A stretch of 64,000 bases of DNA from Aquella oligotrophica (GTDB taxonomy: Bacteria; Pseudomonadota; Gammaproteobacteria; Burkholderiales; UBA11063), in assembly GCF_002892535.1 (NCBI RefSeq), contig NZ_CP024847.1:2294001-2358000 (forward strand), in the 5' to 3' direction. Positions within the stretch are counted from its first letter, which is position 1. Every line of letters starts with the position of its first letter. The notes under the pieces are model-generated. The model saw only the letters and a program-made list of their open reading frames with translations, ran no database searches and was not told the origin of the DNA. Both the position numbers and the translations under genes were made by a program. This document shows, piece by piece, positions 46,348 to 55,136 of this stretch.

Positions 46348-49146
46348 ATGAAAAATCTGACAACAAAGACATTCGTACATGGAAGAAGTCGTAGGATTCA
46401 GAATCTGGCATTAGCAGGGATAACCGCAGCGGTATTAAGTGCGTGTGGAGGCGGAAGCGGTGGCTGCTGCACAGTTCCACCTAATGGAAATAGTCAATTA
46501 ATCTTTGTAGCCCCAAGTATCTTACCTTCATTAGCGAACAAGACAGGTATCAACTACATGGGAGTATATAACCCATCAGATGTAGCGATAAGTGGAATCA
46601 AGTATAGTGTTGGGCAGCAGGTAGGCTCAGGAAATAGCATAACCATGGATCAGGCAAGTGCATTAGCCTGTGCAAATATAGCAGCAAAAAGTAGCTGTTA
46701 CCTGAAATTCTCAGTACCAGAATCAACAATAGCAGGAGGTACGGTAGTAAGTGCAATAGATAGTAATGGAGCCGAAGCAGCAACACCGTTAGCAATTGGA
46801 GTGCAACAAGTACCATATAGCGAATCAGCCAATGCAAATGGAGTAGGCTTATATTTCTATCCCAAAGCGCAATATAGCGAAAGCGGAGTACCATTTATCT
46901 TGGTAACCGCAGTAGTGCAGTCACCAAATGTAGGGACAATCAATACGATAGAGTTGGTAGATGAAAGTGGGAATGTAATCCCGAACCAGACGGTAACAAG
47001 TAATAACGCAGGACCAGGTAGTTCACCGCTACAAATGGGAGATGTAGTAGAGATAGAGTTACCGATTCCGCAGGGAGTGAACCTGACGCAGAATATCAAA
47101 GTACGGACATCGTACCAGACATTAGCTACATCAGCGGTAAGTAGCTTAGCCGAGAGACTAAACCTGAAGAGTGAAGCATTAAAAGCTACGACAAATAGCA
47201 GTACGAGTACGGCAACGTATACACTGACTACGCAGGGTAATAATATCAATCTGCAATTAACCCCCAATCAGGTATATCTGACACAGAAAGATTCAATCCA
47301 GTATGGTTACTTATACAATATAGGAGATTTGACAGCATCGCAGATAACGGTAACGAGCAGCAGTCCGAATGTGAAAATAACAGTAGCAGATGAGATATTA
47401 AATGGACAGCGAGTAATCAAGGTAACGTATGAGTTGATTAATACAAGTGTAGCACCGACAACAAACTTAGTAACGGTAACTGCCCAAAACCCATCTGGAC
47501 AGACAGAGACAAGTACAGGGGGTACAAGTCAGAATGTAAATCCAGATGTGGTGCCGACACCAGCACCAAGCCCGACGCCTACACCTACGCCAACCCCGGG
47601 TCCAGGCCCATCTCCAGCTCCAACTACCGAAGCTTATGCCTATATTGCTAATAGGGCTAGCCCGGGCGCCTTATATAAATGTAAGCTTGGAACTAATGGT
47701 TCATTTGACACTTGTGTAACAACACCACCAAGCGGTGGACCTGCATATCCAACTGGTATAGCCATAGCAGTATCTAATAACCTTTTATACGCCTATATTG
47801 CGGCCTATGATGGCGGACCATATCAGTGTACAATTAATAATAATGATGGTTCATTAAATAACTGTAATAGAACTCCATCCAGTGGAGTGTCTAGCTGGAA
47901 GCTTTCCGGGATTACTTTTTCAACAGTTGCTAACTACTCCACTACCCCTCCTGTTAATATTCAGTATGCTTATTTAGGAGATGCATTTAATAAGAAGGTT
48001 TATAAATGTACCGTGGGAAATAATGGTAATCTAAGTGCTTGTGGAGATACTCCAAGTAGTGACGCACCAGCTAACTGGCAACCAAATGGAATAGCAATTG
48101 CTGTTTCAACAAATGGAACAAAATCTGCTTATGTAGCTGGCGGGAATGAAGGTAAATTGTATATTTGTACAGTAGATGAGAATGACAATGCCGATGGTTC
48201 GTTAAGCAACTGTCAGGCGACTCCTACAGACAATCCTCCAGTCTGGACACCTTGGAATATTTTTTTTACCACTATTAATAGTATCAATTATGCTTATGTC
48301 GCTAGTAGTAATGGTGTCTACCAATGCAGTTTAAATAATGATGGCACTTTTAATATATGTAATATTGCTACTCCTACTAGTGGTGCCATAGCGTGGAGTC
48401 CGCAATCTGTTGCTTTTACTTATATTAATGGCATCCAGTATGCTTATGTAGGTAGTAGCACTGGAAAAATGTACCAATGTACATTAAATAGTGATGGCAG
48501 TTTTAATGTATGCACTGAAACACCGACAACAGCATCACCTAATTTTTCAGCTCCGGTTGGAATTGCTTTTAGCAATATTGGTAGCAACTGCATGACAGGA
48601 AGTAGACTGATTTATGCAGCACATAATGGCGAAATTGGTATAAGTGGGGATCTACTTGGTTATGCCAATACTAATGTGCTTCCTGGTTCCCCATTTACTA
48701 GTGCAATAGATGCTGCTGATGCTATTTGTAATACTGATCTTTCGAAACCACAAGATATGAATATTAGTTACAAGGCCATGCTAGTTAATGGTAGCACCCG
48801 CACGGCGGTACCTTTAAACAATTGGGTGCTGCAACCAGGGATTGATTATGTAAATGCTGCTTGTGGTGTAATTGGTACGGCAAATTCACAATCTGTTATC
48901 CCTTTTGACTGGAGTGCTCCTATAGATAATAGCGGCAATTATTCGTTACGTACCGGATTACAGTCTGATTGGACCACCAGTACAGATATTTGCTCAGGTT
49001 GGATAACTGATTCTAATTCTGTAAATAGCATTGTTGGTCATTCTACTGAAATTAATGCAAACGCGATCAATAGTGGTATTGCTAGCTGTAGCAAAAAAAC
49101 TGCTGGAGGCGGACGTAGATATGGAATATACTGTGTTCAACAATAG
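46348..49146 (+). CDS. Modular beta-propeller lipoprotein with DUF1554-like C-terminus
   Basis: 932 residues; AGAGG lies 4-5 bp before the ATG. A basic N-terminus leads to lipobox LSAC and a Gly-rich linker (GGGSGGCC). Residues about 45-310 are homologous to the N-terminal region of the RCC1 lipoprotein at 37.3 kb (ILPSLANK...YNPSDVAISGI; IELVDESGNVIPNQ). After a Pro-Thr-Pro linker (about 405-430) come six repeats of about 48 residues with paired cysteines (YAYIANR...LYKCKLGTNGSFDTC), probably a beta-propeller. The C-terminus (about 755-932) has SDWTTSTDICSGWI, YKAMLVNGSTR and YGIYCVQQ, the pattern of DUF1554 domains of Leptospira and Legionella surface lipoproteins. Likely a surface-exposed adhesin or ligand-binding protein; function is unproven. 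Confidence 0.75.
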   Translation: MKNLTTKTFVHGRSRRIQNLALAGITAAVLSACGGGSGGCCTVPPNGNSQLIFVAPSILPSLANKTGINYMGVYNPSDVAISGIKYSVGQQVGSGNSITMDQASALACANIAAKSSCYLKFSVPESTIAGGTVVSAIDSNGAEAATPLAIGVQQVPYSESANANGVGLYFYPKAQYSESGVPFILVTAVVQSPNVGTINTIELVDESGNVIPNQTVTSNNAGPGSSPLQMGDVVEIELPIPQGVNLTQNIKVRTSYQTLATSAVSSLAERLNLKSEALKATTNSSTSTATYTLTTQGNNINLQLTPNQVYLTQKDSIQYGYLYNIGDLTASQITVTSSSPNVKITVADEILNGQRVIKVTYELINTSVAPTTNLVTVTAQNPSGQTETSTGGTSQNVNPDVVPTPAPSPTPTPTPTPGPGPSPAPTTEAYAYIANRASPGALYKCKLGTNGSFDTCVTTPPSGGPAYPTGIAIAVSNNLLYAYIAAYDGGPYQCTINNNDGSLNNCNRTPSSGVSSWKLSGITFSTVANYSTTPPVNIQYAYLGDAFNKKVYKCTVGNNGNLSACGDTPSSDAPANWQPNGIAIAVSTNGTKSAYVAGGNEGKLYICTVDENDNADGSLSNCQATPTDNPPVWTPWNIFFTTINSINYAYVASSNGVYQCSLNNDGTFNICNIATPTSGAIAWSPQSVAFTYINGIQYAYVGSSTGKMYQCTLNSDGSFNVCTETPTTASPNFSAPVGIAFSNIGSNCMTGSRLIYAAHNGEIGISGDLLGYANTNVLPGSPFTSAIDAADAICNTDLSKPQDMNISYKAMLVNGSTRTAVPLNNWVLQPGIDYVNAACGVIGTANSQSVIPFDWSAPIDNSGNYSLRTGLQSDWTTSTDICSGWITDSNSVNSIVGHSTEINANAINSGIASCSKKTAGGGRRYGIYCVQQ

Positions 49147-49183
49147 CTTAGATTATAATAATTGAAGAACGGATCATTTCTTA

Positions 49184-50692
49184 GTGAGTAGGCTCTTGAA
49201 AAAAAATATAAATATTACACCTGAGTTAACCAATTTTATTACTGGGTTTCGGTTTATTAGTGAAACAATGCATTTCATTGCCTACATTCTAGACAATCAT
49301 CAGCGTATTATTGCGGTTAGTAATGAATTTACCAGTGAATTCTCAATAACCAATAAAATTTTGCTAATTGGTAAGCTATTGACTGAAACGGATTTACCAT
49401 TATTACAATTTTATCAAGATAATCATGAAATAATTTCACAACAAAATTTACAGGTACTATCTGATAAAAAGCATCATATATTTTTTGAAATCATGGATAT
49501 TGATAAATTTAGCCACCTGTATATTACACATAAATATCCAATCATCGTTGATGATGAAAGTATTGGAATTTATGTGTATATGCGCCCATTTTCCCTGCAA
49601 AGATACTCTGATTTAGCGTTTTGTTCTTATGCTAAGAAAGAATATTGTATTCGTCCATGGACAGGGAAATATGAGCTAACATCAAAACAATTGCTAGTAT
49701 TATTTCTTTTTTTAAGAAATTACTCCTATACGGAAATATCATCTTGGCTTAGCGCATTTGGCATGACTATGTCTTCCTCCAGAGTTAATGAGCATCTGGA
49801 AAACCTAAAGATCCAATTTGGTGCCAAAAATAAAGCTGAGCTTAAAAAAAAGGCTACATTAGCAGGATTTCCTTCGCTTATGCCAAGAGGATTTCTAAAG
49901 TCAGGTTCATACTTAATCGATGACTATCTAATTCTTCTAAAGGGGCATACACAGTATCCAATCGTTAGCCACAGTGTATTAGCAGCTAGGTTATCATTTA
50001 ACGTTAACTCAATAGCCTCCTATCATCATGACGATAACGAGCTGATAAGCTACATAGATGCATTTATTAACTACTATAAAAATACTGACGATGCAGCATA
50101 TCTGACTACTTATGATGGCGGAACCGTACTGGCAAAAACTAGCGCCTATGCCAGCATTGAAGATTCATATAATGTATTTATACGGTCAAACCGAAATCAT
50201 TTTTTAAACACAGAACAAGGTTCTTTCCTTGACATCTTAAAATTAGAAAATGAGTGCAAAATTTTTGTACGGACAGTAATTCAAATCACAACGATAACAA
50301 AACAGAAACTCATATTAGTTAATTGTCGTCCATTTCATACTGTAAATATCCCGCGGATAATGGTAAATATTTTCAAAATATTCTCATTTCCTACTACCAA
50401 AATAAATCAAAAGTATAAAATTACCGGAAAACAGCACATGGTTTTATTTTTTTATGCCAGAAACTATTCGGCATCTGAAGTTGCTTCAATAATGACAATG
50501 CTGGGTCATAAAATGTCACTGACAACTGTTAATGAACATTTAAAGAAAATAAAACTACAATTAGGCATTAGTACCCAGCAACAATTACTTGATGCAGCAC
50601 TTATAATTGCCTATGACCTGATCCCATCAGGTTTGCTAAATTCTGGTTCGCATCATCTAACTGGAACAAATATTGAAAACTGGATTGTCTAA
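49184..50692 (+). CDS. Regulator with two sensor plus LuxR-type HTH modules
   Basis: 502 residues from a GTG start 37 bp after the lipoprotein gene, so probably co-transcribed with it. The protein is an internal duplication. Each half has an alpha/beta sensor-like region followed by a LuxR/GerE-like HTH: YELTSKQLLVLFLFLRNYS...SSRVNEHLENLKIQFGAKN (about 163-225) and YKITGKQHMVLFFYARNYS...LTTVNEHLKKIKLQLGIST (about 411-475). Each HTH is followed by a matching P-x-G-x-L-x-S-G-S tail. The first sensor part resembles PAS folds loosely. Two DNA-binding modules in one chain is unusual. Its targets may include the neighbouring lipoprotein operon (inference). Confidence 0.7.
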   Translation: MSRLLKKNINITPELTNFITGFRFISETMHFIAYILDNHQRIIAVSNEFTSEFSITNKILLIGKLLTETDLPLLQFYQDNHEIISQQNLQVLSDKKHHIFFEIMDIDKFSHLYITHKYPIIVDDESIGIYVYMRPFSLQRYSDLAFCSYAKKEYCIRPWTGKYELTSKQLLVLFLFLRNYSYTEISSWLSAFGMTMSSSRVNEHLENLKIQFGAKNKAELKKKATLAGFPSLMPRGFLKSGSYLIDDYLILLKGHTQYPIVSHSVLAARLSFNVNSIASYHHDDNELISYIDAFINYYKNTDDAAYLTTYDGGTVLAKTSAYASIEDSYNVFIRSNRNHFLNTEQGSFLDILKLENECKIFVRTVIQITTITKQKLILVNCRPFHTVNIPRIMVNIFKIFSFPTTKINQKYKITGKQHMVLFFYARNYSASEVASIMTMLGHKMSLTTVNEHLKKIKLQLGISTQQQLLDAALIIAYDLIPSGLLNSGSHHLTGTNIENWIV

Positions 50693-50751
50693 CTTAGCAA
50701 CTAAATTAAGTGCTAGGAACCTGAGGTGACAAGAAATAACTATAAAAATAG

Positions 50752-50781
50752 TTGACAGCTAAAACAGCTCTAGAATAAAAT
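50752..50781 (+). promoter_or_regulatory. Promoter of the cysteine leader-cysK-cysE operon
   Basis: TTGACA (50752-50757) and TAAAAT (50776-50781), 18 bp apart. Transcription would start near 50788, about 30 bp before the leader-peptide ATG. The 50693-50751 stretch has no gene. Confidence 0.6.
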
Positions 50782-50816
50782 AGCTTACGTAAACAAACGT
50801 TTTATCAATCAAGATT

Positions 50817-50930
50817 ATGGCAACAAATATTCATTTATCATTTACATTAGCAGATAAGCATAATATCTGCTTTGCCGATTCTTTCCTATCACAAGCATTT
50901 CCTCTATCTTGTTGTTGCTGTTGCAACTAA
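50817..50930 (+). CDS. Poly-cysteine leader peptide upstream of cysK-cysE
   Basis: A 37-residue open reading frame, ATG at 50817 to TAA at 50930, that ends PLSCCCCCN: five cysteine codons (TGT TGT TGC TGT TGC) followed by AAC and stop. Another Cys occurs at residue 18. It sits between a good promoter and cysK, starting about 30 bp after the predicted transcription start and ending 91 bp before the cysK ATG. The obvious reading is a cysteine-sensing attenuator: ribosomes stall at the Cys run when Cys-tRNA is scarce and so raise expression of cysK-cysE. Poly-cysteine small ORFs controlling sulfur genes are known in mycobacteria; here the peptide sequence is different. No strong terminator was found between leader and cysK, only a 4-bp stem (GCTA-TTCG-TAGC) before a T-rich run (about 50956-50987). 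Confidence 0.8.
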   Translation: MATNIHLSFTLADKHNICFADSFLSQAFPLSCCCCCN

Positions 50931-51021
50931 TCTAATTACTCATTCATCATTCGATAGCTATTCGTAGCATAAATATTTTTTATCTTAATAACTTAACTTA
51001 ATCTATACTCAAGGATTGATC

Positions 51022-51984
51022 ATGACTACAGCTACTTTCCGTAACCGTATTTATAATAGTATTACTGAAACCATTGGCGCTACCCCCATAGTTCGCCTAC
51101 ATCAAATTGAAAAAAAATATCAGCTAAAAGCTCAACTACTGGCAAAACTTGAGTTTTTTAATCCGCTAGCATCGGTGAAAGATCGGATTGCTTTAAATAT
51201 GATTGAGACGGCTGAGAAAGAAAATAAAATTACTCCGAATGAAACATTATTGGTAGAACCAACTTCAGGAAATACTGGAATCGGATTAGCTTTTATTGCT
51301 GCAGCTAAAGGTTATCGGCTGATACTTACCATGCCTGAAAGTGTATCGATTGAACGCCGTAAAATGATTTCCCACCTAGGAGCTGAATTAGTTCTAACTC
51401 CTGCTGCCGAAGGTATGAGTGGCGCAGTCAGAAGAGCAAAAGAAATAGCCGAAGAGCAAAAAGCTTTCCTAGTTGGACAATTTGATAATCCAGCAAACCC
51501 AGCGATACATCGTCAAACAACCGCTGAAGAAATTTGGGCTGATACCAATGGTGGTGCGGATATTCTAATTGCTGGAGTTGGAACGGGTGGCACAATTACT
51601 GGTATTTCCCAAGTAATCAAATCAAGAAAACCATCATTTAAAGCGATTGCCGTAGAGCCAAGTGCCAGCCCGGTCTTATCCGGTGGAAAGCCAGCACCAC
51701 ATAAGATACAGGGTATCGGAGCTGGATTCGTTCCATCAATTTTGGATACAAAAATCATTGATGAAATCATTCAGATTAGTAATGAAGATGCATTAGAAAA
51801 AGGACGTGAACTTGCACGTGTAGAAGGAATCCCAGGCGGAATTTCATCTGGTGCAGCACTAAAAGCAGCAATAGAAGTTGCTTCTCGTGAAGAAAATGCT
51901 GGTAAACAAATTGTCCTGATTATTCCATCATTTGCTGAACGCTATTTATCTACGGCATTATTCATTAACCCGGACGAACAATAA
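51022..51984 (+). CDS. cysK: Cysteine synthase (O-acetylserine sulfhydrylase)
   Basis: 320 residues from the ATG at 51022, which has AAGGA 6 bp upstream; a TTG directly after that site is not used. It is a PLP enzyme: the lysine in [16 protein letters not shown], the TSGNTGIG loop (about residues 72-79), GTGGTITG and [10 protein letters not shown]. It makes cysteine from O-acetylserine and sulfide. cysE follows after 1 bp, so the pair makes and consumes O-acetylserine; the two enzymes normally form a complex. Confidence 0.96.
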   Translation: MTTATFRNRIYNSITETIGATPIVRLHQIEKKYQLKAQLLAKLEFFNPLASVKDRIALNMIETAEKENKITPNETLLVEPTSGNTGIGLAFIAAAKGYRLILTMPESVSIERRKMISHLGAELVLTPAAEGMSGAVRRAKEIAEEQKAFLVGQFDNPANPAIHRQTTAEEIWADTNGGADILIAGVGTGGTITGISQVIKSRKPSFKAIAVEPSASPVLSGGKPAPHKIQGIGAGFVPSILDTKIIDEIIQISNEDALEKGRELARVEGIPGGISSGAALKAAIEVASREENAGKQIVLIIPSFAERYLSTALFINPDEQ

Positions 51985-51985
51985 T

Positions 51986-52513
51986 ATGCTGGAACTTATC
52001 CGCCATTATCAGAAGCAGGATCCAGTACGCCCGTCCGTACTGGAGGTAATTCTGGTTTATCCGGGCTTTCATGCCACTTTATGGCATAGGCTAAATCACT
52101 GGTTATGGAAACATAAATTCCGGCTAAGCTCGCGGATTTTTGCCCATCTAGCTCGATTTCTAACCGGGATAGAAATTCATCCGGGGGCAATAATTGGCAA
52201 AAATCTATTTATTGATCATGGTATGGGAATTGTTATTGGTGAAACAACTGTGATTGGCAATAATGTGACAATCTTTCATGGCGTAACTCTTGGTGGGCTT
52301 GGTATTCCATCTACTGCCAACACCAAGCGTCACCCAACGATTGCGGATAATGTAATTATTGGTGCTGGGGCAAAAATTCTTGGCAATATTAAAATTCACT
52401 CCAATGCCAAGATTGGACCAAATAGTATCGTAATGCAAGAAGTAGCTGGAAATGTTACGATTAGTTCGCCGGTTGCTAAAGTTACCAAGTCGGTTGAGGA
52501 TTGGGTAATTTGA
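51986..52513 (+). CDS. cysE: Serine O-acetyltransferase
   Basis: 175 residues from the ATG at 51986, 1 bp past the cysK stop. It is a short (EpsC-type) left-handed beta-helix acyltransferase with the hexapeptide repeats in [62 protein letters not shown] and a catalytic-His context IDHGMG. It acetylates serine with acetyl-CoA, the first step to cysteine. The C-terminal VEDWVI would be the CysK-binding tail (a terminal Ile is typical). Confidence 0.95.
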   Translation: MLELIRHYQKQDPVRPSVLEVILVYPGFHATLWHRLNHWLWKHKFRLSSRIFAHLARFLTGIEIHPGAIIGKNLFIDHGMGIVIGETTVIGNNVTIFHGVTLGGLGIPSTANTKRHPTIADNVIIGAGAKILGNIKIHSNAKIGPNSIVMQEVAGNVTISSPVAKVTKSVEDWVI

Positions 52514-53113
52514 TTACTCACCAAATAACATCAAGAGAATTGATGCAATAAGAAGAATACCCATGGTTACATTAAATATCTGCAAATGACGTGTGTTATT
52601 CAAATAGCGCCTAACCGCAACGCCACCAATAAGCCAGAAAGCAATGCAAGGAACACCAACTAAAAAATAAATAAGGCTGATAATAATGACTTGTGACACC
52701 ATCGGTAAATTTATCACCGTGAATGCAGAAACAGCACCGATACCCATAACCCATGCTTTAGGATTTACCCATTGAAATAAAACTGCCTTAAAAAAAGATA
52801 ACGGACGGCGCGCAGATTTAACTTCTTTTAATGAGCTACTAGAACGGATTATTTGATAAGCAAGATATAACATATAAATTGCCCCGATATACTTGATAAC
52901 CTGATGTAAAACTGGAAATTTGGCAAATACCCCGGCAAGTCCCATTCCAACCAGAAACACCATTGCCGAAAAACCAAATAAGATACCAAAATAGTGTGGT
53001 AACGAACGTTTAACCCCAAAATTAATCCCAGACATCAACATCATCAGATTATTAGGTCCTGGGGTTATCGAACTTGAAACACAAAATAATAATAATGATA
53101 AATAATACTCCAT
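52514..53113 (-). CDS. LysE/RhtB-family amino-acid exporter
   Basis: 199 residues, about six membrane helices. The N-terminal SSSITPGPNNLMMLMSG and the FGVKRSLPHYFGI stretch are the RhtB/LysE signature. It likely exports amino acids or homoserine-type metabolites. The stop codon touches the cysE stop on the opposite strand. Cysteine or O-acetylserine export is tempting given the neighbours, but is speculation. Confidence 0.85.
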   Translation of the reverse strand: MEYYLSLLLFCVSSSITPGPNNLMMLMSGINFGVKRSLPHYFGILFGFSAMVFLVGMGLAGVFAKFPVLHQVIKYIGAIYMLYLAYQIIRSSSSLKEVKSARRPLSFFKAVLFQWVNPKAWVMGIGAVSAFTVINLPMVSQVIIISLIYFLVGVPCIAFWLIGGVAVRRYLNNTRHLQIFNVTMGILLIASILLMLFGE

Positions 53114-53139
53114 CCCTTACCTTTATGTTAGAAATAAAA

Positions 53140-53885
53140 TTATCTTCCACCTGATACATCAATAAATGATCCCGTTGTAAAAGCTGATTTATCCGAAACC
53201 AACCAATAAACAGCTTCAGCAACTTCTTCCGGATAGCCACCTCTTTTCATGGGAATCGTTGTACTTAAACGCTCAACCCGCCCCTCTTCACCACCATCGG
53301 CATGCATATTGGTATAAATTAGTCCAGGACGAACCGCATTTACACGAATGCCTTTATCAGCAACTTCTTTTGCTAAGCCAGTGGTAAAAGTATCAATAGC
53401 ACCTTTTGAAGCAGCATAATCAAGATATTCATTGGGGAGCCCCAAATTGCTGCTCTAGAAGAAAGATTAACAATAACACCTCCACTACCACCTGCTAGAG
53501 TGGACATCCTTTTTACAGCTTCCCTAGAGCAGATGATTGTACCAGTTACATTGGTTGAAAATATTTTATTTATTCGCTCGCTATCAAGTTGAGAGATTGA
53601 ACACTGAGTAAATAATATCCCGGCGTTATTAACAAGAACATCAAGATGTCCAAACTCATGATCGATTGATTCAAACATTCGGATTATCTGTTTCTCGTCA
53701 GCTACATCCGCTCTAATTGGAATAGCATGACCGCCAAAATCAAGTATCTGCTTAACTACACCTGTAGCCTCATCTGCGCTTTTATTGAAATTTACACATA
53801 CCCGATAACCATTTTTTGCCAGAAGTATTGCAGTTGCCCTGCCGATTCCTCTACTAGCACCAGTAACTAACGCCACCTTTAACAT
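53140..53885 (-). pseudogene. Short-chain dehydrogenase/reductase, one frameshift
   Basis: Two overlapping frames form one SDR of about 248 residues. The first (53885 downward) has VTGASRGIGRATAIL, the NNAG motif and [14 protein letters not shown]; the second has the catalytic [16 protein letters not shown] and the end [12 protein letters not shown]. They join if one base is added in the run near 53431-53436 (coding strand CCCCAAT). The protein would resemble YgfF/FabG-like oxidoreductases (SDRs using NAD(P)H). The substrate is unknown. It is 27 bp upstream of the exporter gene. Confidence 0.85.
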
Positions 53886-54126
53886 TTTTCACCTCTTTAC
53901 CACACCATACAATGATGTAAATTATATCAAAAACTATCCTATCAGCAACAAAAAATAGACTACCTTGTTCACCTAGAATGTCTATCTATAAAAAGTAATT
54001 GAATAAATTCTTCAGGCTATCAGTAAATGTAGTTTGATATAATCCCTTATAAATTTTGTTAGTAACAATAATTTTAATAAAATTAAAGCTCTTATCGCTC
54101 AAGCATGAATTTAGGGATGCTAAACA

Positions 54127-55029
54127 ATGAAAATCAAATTATTCTCTCTGCTACTTGCAACGATCACGCTCTTTTCATGTAGTTCTGGAAGCTCATCAGC
54201 CAATGGTGGAACAAATGGCATATCTGGCGCATGGTTCTATATAGCTGATACACAAGATTACTATAAAATCCCTGATTTCTGGAATCAGATCCCCCTAAAT
54301 GATGTAAATGTGTTGTATATTGGTCCAGCTGGGATACAAGATAATAATAAATTTGGGCTTTATAATAGTGAATCCACTGGAGCACTATCTAATCGCTTTC
54401 AATGGTTGATTGCTAAAGCGAAGGAGGCTAACCCAGCTATAAAGATAATTATTTCACAGTGGTGGGGCAATGGGCAAGGAAAGTGGGGAATGCCACTAGA
54501 TACGCTAAAGTCAGAAACCGATATTAACGAATATGCTCAATCCGTCGCAAATTTTATTGAATACTATCAAACTTATGAAAATGGAAAATATGCTATTGAC
54601 GGTTTCGACATTGACTATGAAAGTAATAACGTAATTGAAAGATTCCCCATCTTGGCAAATAGAATACATGAAACCTTACAGCAATTATCAAATAAATATC
54701 ATAAACAATTCTACTTTACCATTTCACCAGCAGATATTGAATATCTAACGATGCCATCATTAGCCCAAGTAGACTACATTAATATGCAATCTTATGCTGG
54801 AGGGCTTGATATTACTCCTGAATCATATTTTGCCCTTGGGGTATCTGCGAATAAGATTTTATATGGAATTTGCCCGGAAACTAATTGTGAGACACCAACT
54901 ACTGAAGAGGCTCTTGCCACTTATTATCAATATCGCATGGCAGGAATACACTTATGGCGTTTAAATTCTGATAATTACAAATACGAAATAGCTGTACAAC
55001 AGCAAATTTATACTGCGCTTAACCCCTAA
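54127..55029 (+). CDS. GH18-type glycoside hydrolase lipoprotein
   Basis: 300 residues with a lipoprotein signal (LFSC) followed by a Ser/Gly linker. The catalytic GH18 motif DxxDxDxE is intact in DGFDIDYE (about residues 158-165). Earlier, VLYIGPAGIQD and KIIISQWWGN, and later YINMQSYAGG, follow the order of GH18 strands. GH18 enzymes cleave chitin or N-glycan cores; this lipoprotein is shorter than most chitinases and lacks a carbohydrate-binding domain. It is a single-gene unit, with a bidirectional terminator downstream. Confidence 0.75.
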   Translation: MKIKLFSLLLATITLFSCSSGSSSANGGTNGISGAWFYIADTQDYYKIPDFWNQIPLNDVNVLYIGPAGIQDNNKFGLYNSESTGALSNRFQWLIAKAKEANPAIKIIISQWWGNGQGKWGMPLDTLKSETDINEYAQSVANFIEYYQTYENGKYAIDGFDIDYESNNVIERFPILANRIHETLQQLSNKYHKQFYFTISPADIEYLTMPSLAQVDYINMQSYAGGLDITPESYFALGVSANKILYGICPETNCETPTTEEALATYYQYRMAGIHLWRLNSDNYKYEIAVQQQIYTALNP

Positions 55030-55094
55030 ACAATCTTTAATTGCTCATTTCCATACTCTATTTTATAGAACGGAACGATAAATAGCTTGATAAT

Positions 55095-55122
55095 TTAAAC
55101 CAGTCAGTTACGACTGGTTTAA
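55095..55122. terminator. Bidirectional terminator
   Basis: TTAAACCAGTC and GACTGGTTTAA form a perfect 11-bp stem with a 6-base loop, between the converging GH18 lipoprotein and DUF3141 genes, with A/T-rich flanks on both sides. Confidence 0.85.
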
Positions 55123-55136
55123 TCATATAAGATCGA

